Part shown: positions 47,138-55,804 of the stretch, piece after piece
How positions within the stretch are numbered: the stretch's first letter is position 1
How the letters are laid out: the number at the start of each line of letters is the position of its first letter
Assembly (NCBI RefSeq): GCF_000246855.1
Contig: NC_016609.1
Location: 5,840,744 to 5,904,743 of the forward strand
Length of the DNA: 64,000 nt
Reading direction: 5' to 3'
Source of the DNA: Niastella koreensis GR20-10
GTDB lineage: Bacteria > Bacteroidota > Bacteroidia > Chitinophagales > Chitinophagaceae
Notes under the pieces: model-generated
Database searches by the model: none
What the model saw: the letters and a program-made list of their open reading frames with translations, nothing else
Told to the model about the DNA's origin: nothing
Made by a program: the position numbers and the translations under genes

Positions 47138-47476
47138 ATGTCCTTGAGTAAACAGGATATGCAATATATCCGGCAGGCCAAAACGATTCTTGACGAAAAC
47201 TTCGACAAGCACATTACCATTCCACAACTCGCCCGCCAGGCGGGTATCAACGAAGCCAAATTAAAGGAAGGGTTCAGGGAATTATATGGCAATAGTATTC
47301 ATACCTATATTCAACAACTGCGGCTCGAAAAAGCGAAACAGCTTTTATTAACCACCACTATGCCTATTACGGATATTACGTATCATATAGGGTATAGTCA
47401 TGTGACGCATTTTACCACGTTGTTTAAAAAGGAGGTTGGGGTTACACCGACGGAGTTTAGGAACAAAGGCAAGTGA
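47138..47476 (+). CDS. Single-domain AraC-type HTH regulator
   Basis: 112 residues, only the DNA-binding domain. Two helix-turn-helix motifs are visible: ITIPQLARQAGINEAKLKEGFRELYGNS and MPITDITYHIGYSHVTHFTTLFKKEVGVTPTEFR. No ligand-binding or dimer domain. The gene is followed at once by the composite inverted repeat, which separates it from the converging GMC oxidoreductase gene. It may be a repressor or a DNA-bending co-regulator. Confidence 0.9.
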   Translation: MSLSKQDMQYIRQAKTILDENFDKHITIPQLARQAGINEAKLKEGFRELYGNSIHTYIQQLRLEKAKQLLLTTTMPITDITYHIGYSHVTHFTTLFKKEVGVTPTEFRNKGK

Positions 47477-47601
47477 GTAGTCAGTAGTGAGTAGTGAGTT
47501 AGCTCTCGATTATTTAGACATCTGATTATTCGTGAACTCGCAATTATTCAGACTTCTGAACAGCCGGGAACCCACTCACTACTCACTACTGACTACTGAC
47601 T
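47473..47601. repeat. Composite inverted-repeat element, copy 2 (AGTAGTG arms)
   Basis: Left arm begins at the stop codon of the AraC-type gene; right arm ends next to the stop of the converging GMC gene. Arms are AGTAGTG/AGTAGTC heptads; the core has ATTATTCAGACTTCTG, shared with copy 3. Confidence 0.9.
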
Positions 47602-49332
47602 TTACAAGTTCATTTTCTTCAGCTCACTTACAGCGTAGTCAGCAGCTCTTGCAGTAAGAGCCATGTACGTTAACGACGGATTCTGGCAAGCCGATGACGT
47701 CATACAGGCTCCATCGGTGATAAATACGTTGGGGGCGTCCCATACCTGGTTATGCGCATTGAGCACGGAGGTTTTGGGATCGCGGCCCATGCGGGCGGTG
47801 CCCATTTCGTGAATGCCCTGGCCAATGGCGTAGCCCTTGCTGTCCCAGGTGGTGATGTTTTTTACGCCGGCGGCTTCAAACATGGCCACCAGTTCCTGGA
47901 TGATGTCTTTGCGCATGGCCCATTCATTGTCTTTCAGTTCGGCGTCCATGGCCAGTACGGGCAGGCCCCATTTATCTTTTACGGTAGCATCCAGGGAGAT
48001 CTTGTTATCGTGGTAAGGCAGGATCTCGCCAAAACCGGTGGCGCCAATGTGCCAGGGACCGGGTTCTGTAAGGGCTTGTTTCAGTTCGGCGCCCACGCCC
48101 AGTTCGGCCACATCGCGCTGCCAGTTATCGCGGCTGGCGCTGCCCTGGTAGCCATAGCCCCGCAGGAAATTGCGTTTATCGCCAAACAGGTTGGCGAAGC
48201 GCGGAATATAAAACCCGTTGGCGCGGCGGCCATAGTAATATTTATCGTCATAGCCTTCTACCAGTCCTTTGGCGCCCAGCATATAGTGATGGTCCATCAG
48301 GTTATGGCCCAGTTCGCCGCTGCTGCTGCCCAGGCCGCCCGGCCATACATCGGTAGCGGAGTTCAGCAGTACCCAGGTACTGTTGAGGGACGAGGCATTT
48401 ACAAATACAATTTTGGCATAGAACTCATAGGTTTTGTTGGTTTCGGCATCCAGCACTTCTACCCCTTTGGCCCGTTTGGCGTCCTTGTCGTAAATGAGTT
48501 TGGTAACTATGCTCCAGGGTCGTACGGTGAGGTTACCCGTTTTCACCGCAGCCGGCAGGGTGCTGGACTGGGTGCTGAAGTAGCCGCCAAAGGGGCAGCC
48601 TTCCCAGCAACGGTTGCGGAACTGGCATTGGGTGCGGCCGGGAAGGGGCGCCGTTAAATTGGCCACGCGGCCTATAAATAAATGACGTTGATTCTTATAA
48701 TGTGCTTTGATGCGGTCGCTCACGTCTTTCTCCACACAGTTCAGGTCCATGGGAGGCAGGAACTGGCCATCGGGCAATTGGGGCAGGCCTTCTTTACTGC
48801 CGCTGATGCCGGCAAAGCGTTCTACGTGGTCGTACCAGGGGGCCAGGTCGCGGTAACGGATGGGCCAGTCAACCCCATGGCCGTCTTTGGCATTGGCTTC
48901 AAAGTCAAAATCGCTCCAGCGATAGCTTTGGCGGCCCCAGAGCAGGGAGCGGCCGCCCACCTGGTAGGCGCGCCACCAGGTAAAGGGTTTCTTTTCCACG
49001 TACGGACAATCCTTTTCGTTTGTCCAGTAATTCATGAGCTGTTCGTAGGCAATGGTGCCGCCGGCCCAGTCGCGGCTGGCCACGGGGAAGTCATTCCGTT
49101 GTTTATCGGTTTCGGTGCCCCGGTGCGGCAGGTCCCAGGGGTTCCCGTTGGCAGTTTTATAATCTTTAATGTGTTCCACATTCCGGCCCCGTTCGAGCAT
49201 CAGTACTTTCAGGCCTTTTTCGGTGAGTTCCTTGGCGGCCCAGCCCCCGCTGATACCGGAACCTATTACAATAGCATCATATGTATTCTGGATAACAGCT
49301 TTGCTGTTTACATTGAGAGAATCCCCGGGCAT
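47602..49332 (-). CDS. GMC family oxidoreductase
   Basis: 576 residues, FAD-dependent. N-terminal AIVIGSGISGGWAAKEL binds FAD. KGLKVLMLERG follows, then GGRSLLWGRQSYRW and C-terminal GIHEMGTARMGRDPKTSVLNA, VFITDGACMTSSACQNPSL. The HEMG and NPSLT parts hold the family's active-site region. It resembles gluconate/choline dehydrogenase-like members and may use a sugar or alcohol. No signal peptide or Tat motif is evident, and no small subunit follows. Confidence 0.92.
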   Translation of the reverse strand: MPGDSLNVNSKAVIQNTYDAIVIGSGISGGWAAKELTEKGLKVLMLERGRNVEHIKDYKTANGNPWDLPHRGTETDKQRNDFPVASRDWAGGTIAYEQLMNYWTNEKDCPYVEKKPFTWWRAYQVGGRSLLWGRQSYRWSDFDFEANAKDGHGVDWPIRYRDLAPWYDHVERFAGISGSKEGLPQLPDGQFLPPMDLNCVEKDVSDRIKAHYKNQRHLFIGRVANLTAPLPGRTQCQFRNRCWEGCPFGGYFSTQSSTLPAAVKTGNLTVRPWSIVTKLIYDKDAKRAKGVEVLDAETNKTYEFYAKIVFVNASSLNSTWVLLNSATDVWPGGLGSSSGELGHNLMDHHYMLGAKGLVEGYDDKYYYGRRANGFYIPRFANLFGDKRNFLRGYGYQGSASRDNWQRDVAELGVGAELKQALTEPGPWHIGATGFGEILPYHDNKISLDATVKDKWGLPVLAMDAELKDNEWAMRKDIIQELVAMFEAAGVKNITTWDSKGYAIGQGIHEMGTARMGRDPKTSVLNAHNQVWDAPNVFITDGACMTSSACQNPSLTYMALTARAADYAVSELKKMNL

Positions 49333-49419
49333 AGCATCGTTTTTTTGGTTGGATAGTGAATATAGGTTATTTAGACGCTTATTCGGTAGCTGGGGGATTA
49401 AATTTTATAAACGGGGCAA

Positions 49420-49558
49420 GTCAGTTGTGAGTTGTCAGTTGTGAGTGGGCTCGCTATTATCCAGACACCCGAACAATGGGTAAGTGAGTTCCCTATTATT
49501 CAGACTTCCGGACAATCGGGAACTCACTCACAACTCACAACTGACAACTCACAATTTA
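49420..49558. repeat. Composite inverted-repeat element, copy 3 (AGTTGTG arms)
   Basis: Same layout and core (ATTATTCAGACTTCCGGACAATCGGG) as copy 2, but both arms carry T where copies 1 and 2 carry A: left GTTGTGAGTTGTCAGTTGTG, right its complement. Pairing is thus preserved. It lies upstream of the GMC gene and reaches the 3' end of the T9SS gene. Confidence 0.9.
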
Positions 49559-50877
49559 ACCACCTTAATCGTCTTCACCACTCCATCCCAATGCACCACC
49601 AACGAATAGATCCCCTGCGGTAGCCCGCTCATCTGCAGATCAAACTGATTCAGTCCGGCGGCGGCGCCGGCGGTTTGGAGTTTTACGAGGGCGCCTTTGT
49701 GGTCGTAGAGGTGCATCACCACTTTGGTTTTATTTGCTACCTGTAGTTGTAACCAGGCATTGCCGTAAGCGGGGTTCGGAAATACCCGGGCCACTTCGGT
49801 GATGCCACAGTGGCTTTGTACGGCGGCAGAAATATGCTGATGGCCGTTATCAGCTACCTGTACAATGCGGTACCAGGCGCCGGTAAACGACTGGGCGTCG
49901 GTATACGCATAGGTAAGGCTGCCGGTAACCGGGAGCGTGGCAACAGGCTGCCAGTTGGCCCCATCGAGGCTGCGGTCGATAATAAACTGCCCGGTAGTAA
50001 TGTCGCCCCGGTTTTGCCAGGTTATTACAACCTGGTTGTTCAGGCATTTGGTATGAAGGTCATTGATCATTAATGGTAGTACATATAATTCAGAAGTAAG
50101 CGTGAACCGCGCCATGACGGCAATGTTGGTTTCATCAACAAAATTGGTGGCGCCGTCGCGGGTGTTATAGCCCAGTTCGGTCCAGGTGGTGTTATCGGGG
50201 CTTTTCCAAACGGTGAGCATTGGTTCTGCCAGTCCGTTCAATTCCGCATCAAAATAATGGAGGCCTACGGTGGCCTGCAAGGCACTGTTGTTGGCGGGGA
50301 TGATGTCGTAATACCGCCAGATGGAATTGGGCATATTGGCGCCGTTGGACTGCGACACATGCCCCCGGCGAATAACGGTAGCCCCCATATTAGCCGGTGA
50401 CGTGATCACCACGCCCAGGTTACCCGGGTTAAAGCCTGCCGGTGCATTCAGGAGGTTGGTTATTTCCACATAGCCGCCGGCAGGCCCGGTAATGCGGCTA
50501 TTCTCGTTCTCACCAACCAGGTGAGCCGCAGGCCCCAGGACGATGTTGTTATTATTCAGGTCAATGATGCCATTGGTGAACAGCACCTGGTTATCGATGT
50601 GGAGGCCGGTTTGCAATTGCAGCCGGGCGGCCGGTTTATCCAGCTCCAGCGCATTCAGCTGCGGAATACCGGTTCCACCAATAATGGTGTTGCTGCTGCC
50701 GGTAAACTTTACCGTACCGGCACTTTGCGTGAAGGAACCATTGTTCACCAGGTTCAGGTTATCTACCACCACATAACCACCCGACACCACTACCTGCGCA
50801 CTGGTGTTAGTGAGCTGGCATTGGGTAGCCATAGGCACCCACCCGCCCAGCAATAAAAAAATTATATATCGATACAT
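49549..50877 (-). CDS. T9SS-secreted protein with C-terminal sorting domain
   Basis: 442 residues. Signal peptide ends near ATQCQLTNTSAQ. The N-terminal half is repetitive beta with GGYVVVDNLNLVNNGSFTQSAGTVKFTGSSNT, VLFTNGIIDLNNNNIVLGPAA. A fibronectin-like part follows (TKCLNNQVVITWQNRGD). The last ~75 residues form a type A sorting domain: VFPNPAYGNAWLQLQVAN ... LPQGIYSLVVHWDGVVKTIKVVKL. It is a surface-attached or secreted protein. It lies downstream of the S74 protein gene, transcribed in the same direction, with a GCCTTTT heptad block between. Confidence 0.9.
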   Translation of the reverse strand: MYRYIIFLLLGGWVPMATQCQLTNTSAQVVVSGGYVVVDNLNLVNNGSFTQSAGTVKFTGSSNTIIGGTGIPQLNALELDKPAARLQLQTGLHIDNQVLFTNGIIDLNNNNIVLGPAAHLVGENENSRITGPAGGYVEITNLLNAPAGFNPGNLGVVITSPANMGATVIRRGHVSQSNGANMPNSIWRYYDIIPANNSALQATVGLHYFDAELNGLAEPMLTVWKSPDNTTWTELGYNTRDGATNFVDETNIAVMARFTLTSELYVLPLMINDLHTKCLNNQVVITWQNRGDITTGQFIIDRSLDGANWQPVATLPVTGSLTYAYTDAQSFTGAWYRIVQVADNGHQHISAAVQSHCGITEVARVFPNPAYGNAWLQLQVANKTKVVMHLYDHKGALVKLQTAGAAAGLNQFDLQMSGLPQGIYSLVVHWDGVVKTIKVVKL

Positions 50878-50889
50878 AGGGTATTGTCA

Positions 50890-50995
50890 TTTTGTCTATT
50901 GGCAATTGTTTATTGCCTTTTGCCTTCTGCCTTTTTCTCGTTGCCTTTATGCCTTTATGCCTTTTGTCCATTGTCTATTGTCTATTGCTATCCAG
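50890..50995. repeat. GCCTTTT/CATTGTC heptad block
   Basis: Units such as TGCCTTT, TGCCTTC, TGCCTTT, ATGCCTT, CATTGTC, TATTGTC, TATTGCT occur with a mostly 7-base period. It lies between the T9SS protein gene start and the S74 protein gene stop. Confidence 0.75.
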
Positions 50996-52585
50996 GCGTT
51001 GGGTTATTTCCAGCAGTTGTTTTTTGAGCAGGTCATTTTCTTTCGACAGTTGCTCTACTTTAGTATTCATTTGCTGCATAGCTTTCACCAGGGGCACTAC
51101 AAACTCATCGTAGGTAATGCTGTAATTATCGGTGTCACTGGTGGGGGTATGTACCCCGTTAAAACGATAGCCATTCTTCTTCACTACCTGTTCCACTTCC
51201 TGGGCAATAAAGCCGGTATGCAGCGCCTGTTCAGCGGCGGTATAGGAAAGCGGCTGGCTGGCCTGGTTATGTTTTACACTGTCGGGCAGGCGCTGTTGCA
51301 GGTGATCGGCATATTTGCGGGCCAAAAAATTATAATTCACCGGGCGCAGCTGTAAAATGAAATCGAGGCCCGGTACATCTTCCTTTATATTGGTCTTGAA
51401 CCGGCCATCACTGAGGGTGCTCCAGCCTACCTGGCCGCCGATAACGGTAACACTGCTGTTGCCGATCACCACTTTATCGCTGGCGTTTACGATGGCGCCG
51501 CTGCCGATGGCGGTGGCGTTGGTGAGGTTGCCAACAGCTACATCGGCATTGTAGCCCACGGCGGTATTATAGTTGCCATCCACATTTTGACCCAGGGCCT
51601 CGCTGCCTATACCGGTATTATAACTGCCGGTAAGGTTGCTGAACAGGGCCGATACGCCGGTAGCTGCATTAAATGAGCCGGTGGTATTGGAAAACAAAGA
51701 CTGCTGGCCCACAGCGGCATTACTGTTGCCGGCCGAATTGCCGTTCATGGAACCGTCACCCATCGCCGTATTGTTATTTCCCGTAGCATTACCGAACAGG
51801 GAATAGATACCCATTGCCGTATTACCGGTACCGGCAGTGGAATTAAACAGGGCGCTTCTTCCGACAGCCGTATTTCTATTCCCGGTAGTATTCAAATACA
51901 GGGAAAAATGCCCCATGGCCGTATTGTTACTCCCGGTGGTGTTACTGGCCATGGCCTGGTACCCCGAAGCGGTGTTATAAGTGCCGGTAGTATTATAAAA
52001 TAAAGCCTGCGCGCCGGTGGCTGTATTGAACGCGCCGGTGGTATTGGCATTAAGCGTTTGAGAACCGGCAGCCGTATTGCTGCTCACATTCCCCGGGCCG
52101 CGGCCAAAAGTGATGCCGTTCACCGTAAGGTCGCCGGTAGCGATGGTGGCAATATTATTCTTTGCCGAAGCGGCATAAAGCCAACGCATCCTTTCGGTGT
52201 TGTTAGTTTTAAGGACCAGGTCCACCGCATCGGCGGTACCCATAAAATGGGTGGCGGCCGAGGTGCCGTTGTTCCCGGTTATGGACCAGTTGTTACCGGC
52301 TGCCTCCAGTTTTTTCCAGGCACCGCCGTCGTAGTACCAGAACAGGTTGGTATCGGTATCGAACACCAGCAAACCGGTGGCCGGCCCGGCAATGGCGGTA
52401 CGTTGTACGGTGGTGAGGCGGGGGATCAACAGGCCTTTGGAGGTGCTTTTTACATCCAGGATGGCGGAAGAACTGGCTACGGAACCATCTGTATTGATGG
52501 CTACACTTTGAGCCAGGACCGGCTGTACGCTTATACAAAACAGGAAGATGAATACAAAAGAACGGATGGTGACAGTGTTGGGCAT
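50975..52585 (-). CDS. Tail-fibre-like protein with S74 chaperone domain
   Basis: 536 residues from the ATG at 52585 (MPNTVTIRSFVFIFLF), which gives a signal peptide. Upstream in-frame starts are less likely. The middle is a run of YadA-head-like repeats, about 16-residue units with the NTAxGxxAL pattern. The end is a Peptidase_S74 intramolecular chaperone (SDGRFKTNIKEDVPGLDFILQLRPVNYNF, GFIAQEVEQVV) with a closing coiled coil (MQQMNTKVEQLSKENDLLKKQL). Such proteins trimerise and the S74 part is usually cleaved. It is a likely surface fibre. Confidence 0.92.
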   Translation of the reverse strand: MPNTVTIRSFVFIFLFCISVQPVLAQSVAINTDGSVASSSAILDVKSTSKGLLIPRLTTVQRTAIAGPATGLLVFDTDTNLFWYYDGGAWKKLEAAGNNWSITGNNGTSAATHFMGTADAVDLVLKTNNTERMRWLYAASAKNNIATIATGDLTVNGITFGRGPGNVSSNTAAGSQTLNANTTGAFNTATGAQALFYNTTGTYNTASGYQAMASNTTGSNNTAMGHFSLYLNTTGNRNTAVGRSALFNSTAGTGNTAMGIYSLFGNATGNNNTAMGDGSMNGNSAGNSNAAVGQQSLFSNTTGSFNAATGVSALFSNLTGSYNTGIGSEALGQNVDGNYNTAVGYNADVAVGNLTNATAIGSGAIVNASDKVVIGNSSVTVIGGQVGWSTLSDGRFKTNIKEDVPGLDFILQLRPVNYNFLARKYADHLQQRLPDSVKHNQASQPLSYTAAEQALHTGFIAQEVEQVVKKNGYRFNGVHTPTSDTDNYSITYDEFVVPLVKAMQQMNTKVEQLSKENDLLKKQLLEITQRLDSNRQ

Positions 52586-52896
52586 CATAGTATACGGGGT
52601 TGAGATTAGGGACCACAAACCTACCCCCTACCCGGTTACCGGCGGGCCCAATGTGGGTGAAAACCGGTTTTTTGTATGTAAACAACGGATAATATGCCGT
52701 GATTTTAACATCTTTTGTGCAAACTATGAAGGTGTACACAACGCTAACGAACCACCTTTATCCAAAATGAAAAAACTTTTAAAAATAAAAGTAAAAAACA
52801 TGAACTGTATTCCAGAAAATGTAAAACCGGCCATTTTAACTTGCAGTTAAATAGCACACAGACCCAACCATTTGTGTGGCCTGATTATCAGTAGTC

Positions 52897-53250
52897 ATGA
52901 CTTCGACCAATACATACAGTGCATATGCGCGCGGCGCAGTGATTGGCCTGCAACGGTACATGGAGAAGAACCCGCTTCTTCATAAGAACGTGCAGGACCT
53001 ATGGAATGCACATCCCGGTGACAGTCGCAGCATGATAGAAAAAGCATTCAAACCTATAACCGGGTACCGGATAAAAGAATACCTGGTACTGGTACGCTTA
53101 CAGCAAACTAAACAATTGTTACGGGAGGGCATGCCGATAAAACGGGTAGCCGCTAAAAGTTATTACAAGAGTCAAAGCGCCTATTGCACGGCATTCAAAC
53201 GATACTTCAACTTATCCCCTACCGACTGGTTAAAAGATGGACAACCATGA
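52897..53250 (+). CDS. Single-domain AraC-like HTH protein A
   Basis: 117 residues. The C-terminal half has the AraC-type second HTH: QTKQLLREGMPIKRVAAKSYYKSQSAYCTAFKRYFNLSPTDW. The N-terminal part (YARGAVIGLQRYMEKNPLLHKNVQDLWN) is a weak first HTH. No ligand domain. It is followed by a free-standing alpha-CTD-like gene and then by a paralogue at 53756. Confidence 0.85.
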   Translation: MTSTNTYSAYARGAVIGLQRYMEKNPLLHKNVQDLWNAHPGDSRSMIEKAFKPITGYRIKEYLVLVRLQQTKQLLREGMPIKRVAAKSYYKSQSAYCTAFKRYFNLSPTDWLKDGQP

Positions 53251-53326
53251 TATAAAAGAGCGGGAAAATGTAAAATAATAGTGGAAAATGATAAAATAGC
53301 GTGGGTTAACTTTATAACCGATACCA

Positions 53327-53650
53327 ATGGACCGTTACACCCCCGATATCATACAAATTCAACGGAGCATACAGTATTTCGATGTAGATAAGTGTAAGCT
53401 CCTGCTGGGCTGGCTGGCAGACCACATCCAGGCCATGGAGGTAGACAAGAAACAATACAAGATAAGCATTCAACAGTTAAAACTGAGCGCCCGGGCCACC
53501 AATGTGTTACTGAACAATAATATAGTTACCATTGGCCAGCTGCTGCACAAAGCGGTGAACTGGGACGAGATCCGGGTGTTGAAAGGAGCGGGAGAAAAAG
53601 TGCTGACGGAACTGCAACAAAAGGTAAACGAACTACGAGCCATCAATTAG
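53327..53650 (+). CDS. Free-standing RNA polymerase alpha C-terminal domain-like protein
   Basis: 107 residues. The last ~60 residues resemble the alpha-CTD helix-hairpin-helix: ISIQQLKLSARATNVLLNNNIVTIGQLL followed by WDEIRVLKGAGEKVLTELQQKVNEL. The L-S-x-R-x-x-N-x-L pattern and the G-x-G-x-K-x-L loop are those that bind DNA and activators in RpoA. There is no alpha N-terminal assembly domain. It is flanked by two AraC-type HTH genes. It may mimic the polymerase contact surface of alpha. Confidence 0.8.
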   Translation: MDRYTPDIIQIQRSIQYFDVDKCKLLLGWLADHIQAMEVDKKQYKISIQQLKLSARATNVLLNNNIVTIGQLLHKAVNWDEIRVLKGAGEKVLTELQQKVNELRAIN

Positions 53651-53755
53651 CACTCACAAACCCTCACATATATAGATAAACCTCACTAGCAATCCAAACC
53701 TCACTGCGTACCCTTACTTATTATTTAACTCATTTGTAAGTTAAACCTTTGTCCA

Positions 53756-54118
53756 ATGCTAGCAGTAAGACCTTACTCCAAGTATGTGCTGGATGCCATC
53801 AAGCTTATTAAACAGCACCTCGATACCGATCCACTACGGTACAAAAGAGCTTCCGATTTACTGGAACAGGTAAGCGGCCCTAAACGAAAAGCGGTGGAGA
53901 AGGCGTTTAAAGCCGTGTTCGGCGCCGGCATCAAAGAATACCAGGTGCGCAAGCGGTTGGAAGCCTCCAAGAAACTCCTGGATGCGGGGTTCACCAAAAA
54001 GCAGGTAGCAGGTCAGTGCTTTTACAAATCCCAAAGCGCATATACAGCAGCGTTTAAAAAGGAGTTCAAAATGACACCAACGGAATGGCAGGCGTTGTGT
54101 AATCAGGGCTTGTTGTAA
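53756..54118 (+). CDS. Single-domain AraC-like HTH protein B
   Basis: 120 residues, a paralogue of the gene at 52897. It has the same ending form (KLLDAGFTKKQVAGQCFYKSQSAYTAAFKKEFKMTPTEW) and the KRKAVEKAFKAVFGAGIKEYQVRKRLEASK connecting helix. No ligand-binding domain. It stands 105 bases after the alpha-CTD-like gene. The three together suggest a small set of transcription-modulating proteins. Confidence 0.85.
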   Translation: MLAVRPYSKYVLDAIKLIKQHLDTDPLRYKRASDLLEQVSGPKRKAVEKAFKAVFGAGIKEYQVRKRLEASKKLLDAGFTKKQVAGQCFYKSQSAYTAAFKKEFKMTPTEWQALCNQGLL

Positions 54119-54936
54119 TGTGTGTCCCTTTTTCCTACAACAATGGTACAATTATCAACAACAAAGGGACAAAAATCGATAATACGTTATAGTAACTTGC
54201 ATACAGATGAATGAATGACGAAAAGCGCAACACTCAAGGTCCAGGTTCAAGGCATTATAATATTTTCCGATTATTTATACAGTAACTTATTGTACCGGTA
54301 AGCGGTACTAAACGTTCTCAATAAGGTTTCCGCCGGTACGCTGTGGCTTTTTAGCCACAGCACATACGGCAATTTAACTGTTTACCTTGAAAAGAATAAA
54401 TACTGATACTACTGCCCAACTGGCTAGGGCTTTTCTATAAACCAAAATATAAGCTGGTGAAACAATTTTACTGCCTGAAACGAGGGTCAATGAATGCTTT
54501 ATGTCTAAAGTTGTTCCGGAAACGGAGGTGGACGCTACCACTTCGCCAGCTTTATTTCGGTTACATTTAAAAATTTATAAACCTTGGCTTTATGACACAT
54601 ATGATGGATCAATATGACGTTCGTGAATCAGAATTCGATCAACAAAGTTTCCAAAGTTTGCCAACTATAATCATTCACACTTTGTCAGGAACCAAACTCC
54701 GACACTAACAATTTTACGCTCAATTTTCTTATTTATAAGCTACGATGTAAAACCAGAAAAAGGGTGCGGTTATGCAGGATGCCTAACTGGACCTAGGCTT
54801 GTACAAAACATATAAGAAACTCACTGTATCGGGCCTAGCAGATATTGTATAAGGAGCTTGATTTACGGGTGGCCATTCGCACGCATCCTGCTTTTCTGGT
54901 TCAATCGACTCATTAAAACCATTAATTCACCTTGTC
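54119..54936. other. 818-base gap, no sure gene
   Basis: Holds a hairpin at 54341-54360 (CTGTGGCT TTTT AGCCACAG) within a longer imperfect inverted stretch (about 54331-54370). A 38-codon ORF at 54592-54708 (MTHMMDQYDVRESEF...) is weak. Composition turns more AT-rich here than in the preceding genes. It could contain worn transposon remnants, but none is identified. Confidence 0.45.
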
Positions 54937-55326
54937 ATGAGCGAAAATCATTTTACCATGGATGACGTTAAACTCTTCCATGCAATAAAGGTAAAAATTG
55001 AAAAAGACTTTAAAGAAAAGCTACCCTATCATAACCTCGTACGAACTTTCTGTGTCAACGACCATGAACTTCGCCATGGCTTTGTTCATTTTTTTGGGCA
55101 ATCTATACGTGAATACCAGGAACAATTAAGAGTGCAATATGCTTGTGAATTGATGCGACAAAATCCAGGTATGAGCGTTTTGAAAATAGCCTATGATGCA
55201 GGTTTTAATGAACGAAGTACTTTTTACAGAGCATTTGGCCGATTACTCTGCATGGCACCCGGAGAATGGAGAAAACAAAATAAAAAACATCGAAAAACTG
55301 ACAATAATGAAAACGACTTCTTATAG
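54937..55326 (+). CDS. Single-domain AraC-type HTH regulator
   Basis: 129 residues. Clear AraC DNA-binding domain: KLPYHNLVRTFCVNDHELRHGFVHFFGQSIREYQEQLRVQYA and MSVLKIAYDAGFNERSTFYRAFGRLLCMAPGEWR. Its 3' end overlaps the start of the MauE gene (55307), so they are coupled. It probably regulates the MauE/redoxin genes next to it. Confidence 0.9.
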   Translation: MSENHFTMDDVKLFHAIKVKIEKDFKEKLPYHNLVRTFCVNDHELRHGFVHFFGQSIREYQEQLRVQYACELMRQNPGMSVLKIAYDAGFNERSTFYRAFGRLLCMAPGEWRKQNKKHRKTDNNENDFL

Positions 55327-55804
55327 CAGCTCGCCTCAACGGAGCAGGTTTACCAATATATCATTTGTACGACGGCTCAAGAAAAGCATCATTGTTGAAT
55401 CAATCGCCATTCTTTACATGAGCATGTTCCTATATTCTGCAGCCAGTAAGCTATCAGATTACACTATGACCAGGGAGCAAATGGCCCTTATGCCGCTACT
55501 GACTCCAATAGCAAACATCACCGTTTGGCTTTTACCAGCAACAGAAATTACGATTGCGATTGTTCTGTTTTTTCATCAAACAAGAAAAGCAGGCTTGTAT
55601 ACAGCGACCATTCTAATGTTTCTGTTTACTATATACATTACATATATGATGTTTTTTTATCCTTCGTTACCATGTTCCTGTGGCGGACTCTTAGATGTTT
55701 TAAGTTGGCCAGGACATTTAATATTCAATGGGGTATTTATAGCATTGGGCATCTTAGCTATTAAGACACATAACAAAATTAATTATGAGCACAATAAAAA
55801 ATAA
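55307..55804 (+). CDS. MauE/DoxX-family redox-associated membrane protein
   Basis: 165 residues from the ATG at 55307. An earlier reading from 55193 overlaps the AraC gene and is unlikely. Four TM helices: VESIAILYMSMFLYSAASKLSDY, a second around ITVWLLPATEITIAIVLFF, a third in LYTATILMFLFTIYITYMMFF, and a fourth near HLIFNGVFIALGIL. The PCSCGG motif followed by LSWPGHLIFN is typical of Bacteroidota MauE-like proteins, which are linked to disulfide chemistry. It overlaps the next gene, a thioredoxin-like lipoprotein, as in mauE/mauD. Confidence 0.88.
   Translation: MKTTSYSSSPQRSRFTNISFVRRLKKSIIVESIAILYMSMFLYSAASKLSDYTMTREQMALMPLLTPIANITVWLLPATEITIAIVLFFHQTRKAGLYTATILMFLFTIYITYMMFFYPSLPCSCGGLLDVLSWPGHLIFNGVFIALGILAIKTHNKINYEHNKK

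Noticed and set aside
47752-49356. Two long plus-strand ORFs (301 and 224 codons) opposite the GMC oxidoreductase
   Set aside because: They are antisense to a gene with complete family motifs and have composition typical of reverse-frame shadows in GC-rich codon usage.
55193-55306. Longer N-terminus for the MauE protein
   Set aside because: It overlaps the AraC-type gene in another frame over 114 bases and adds polar residues with no counterpart in the family.
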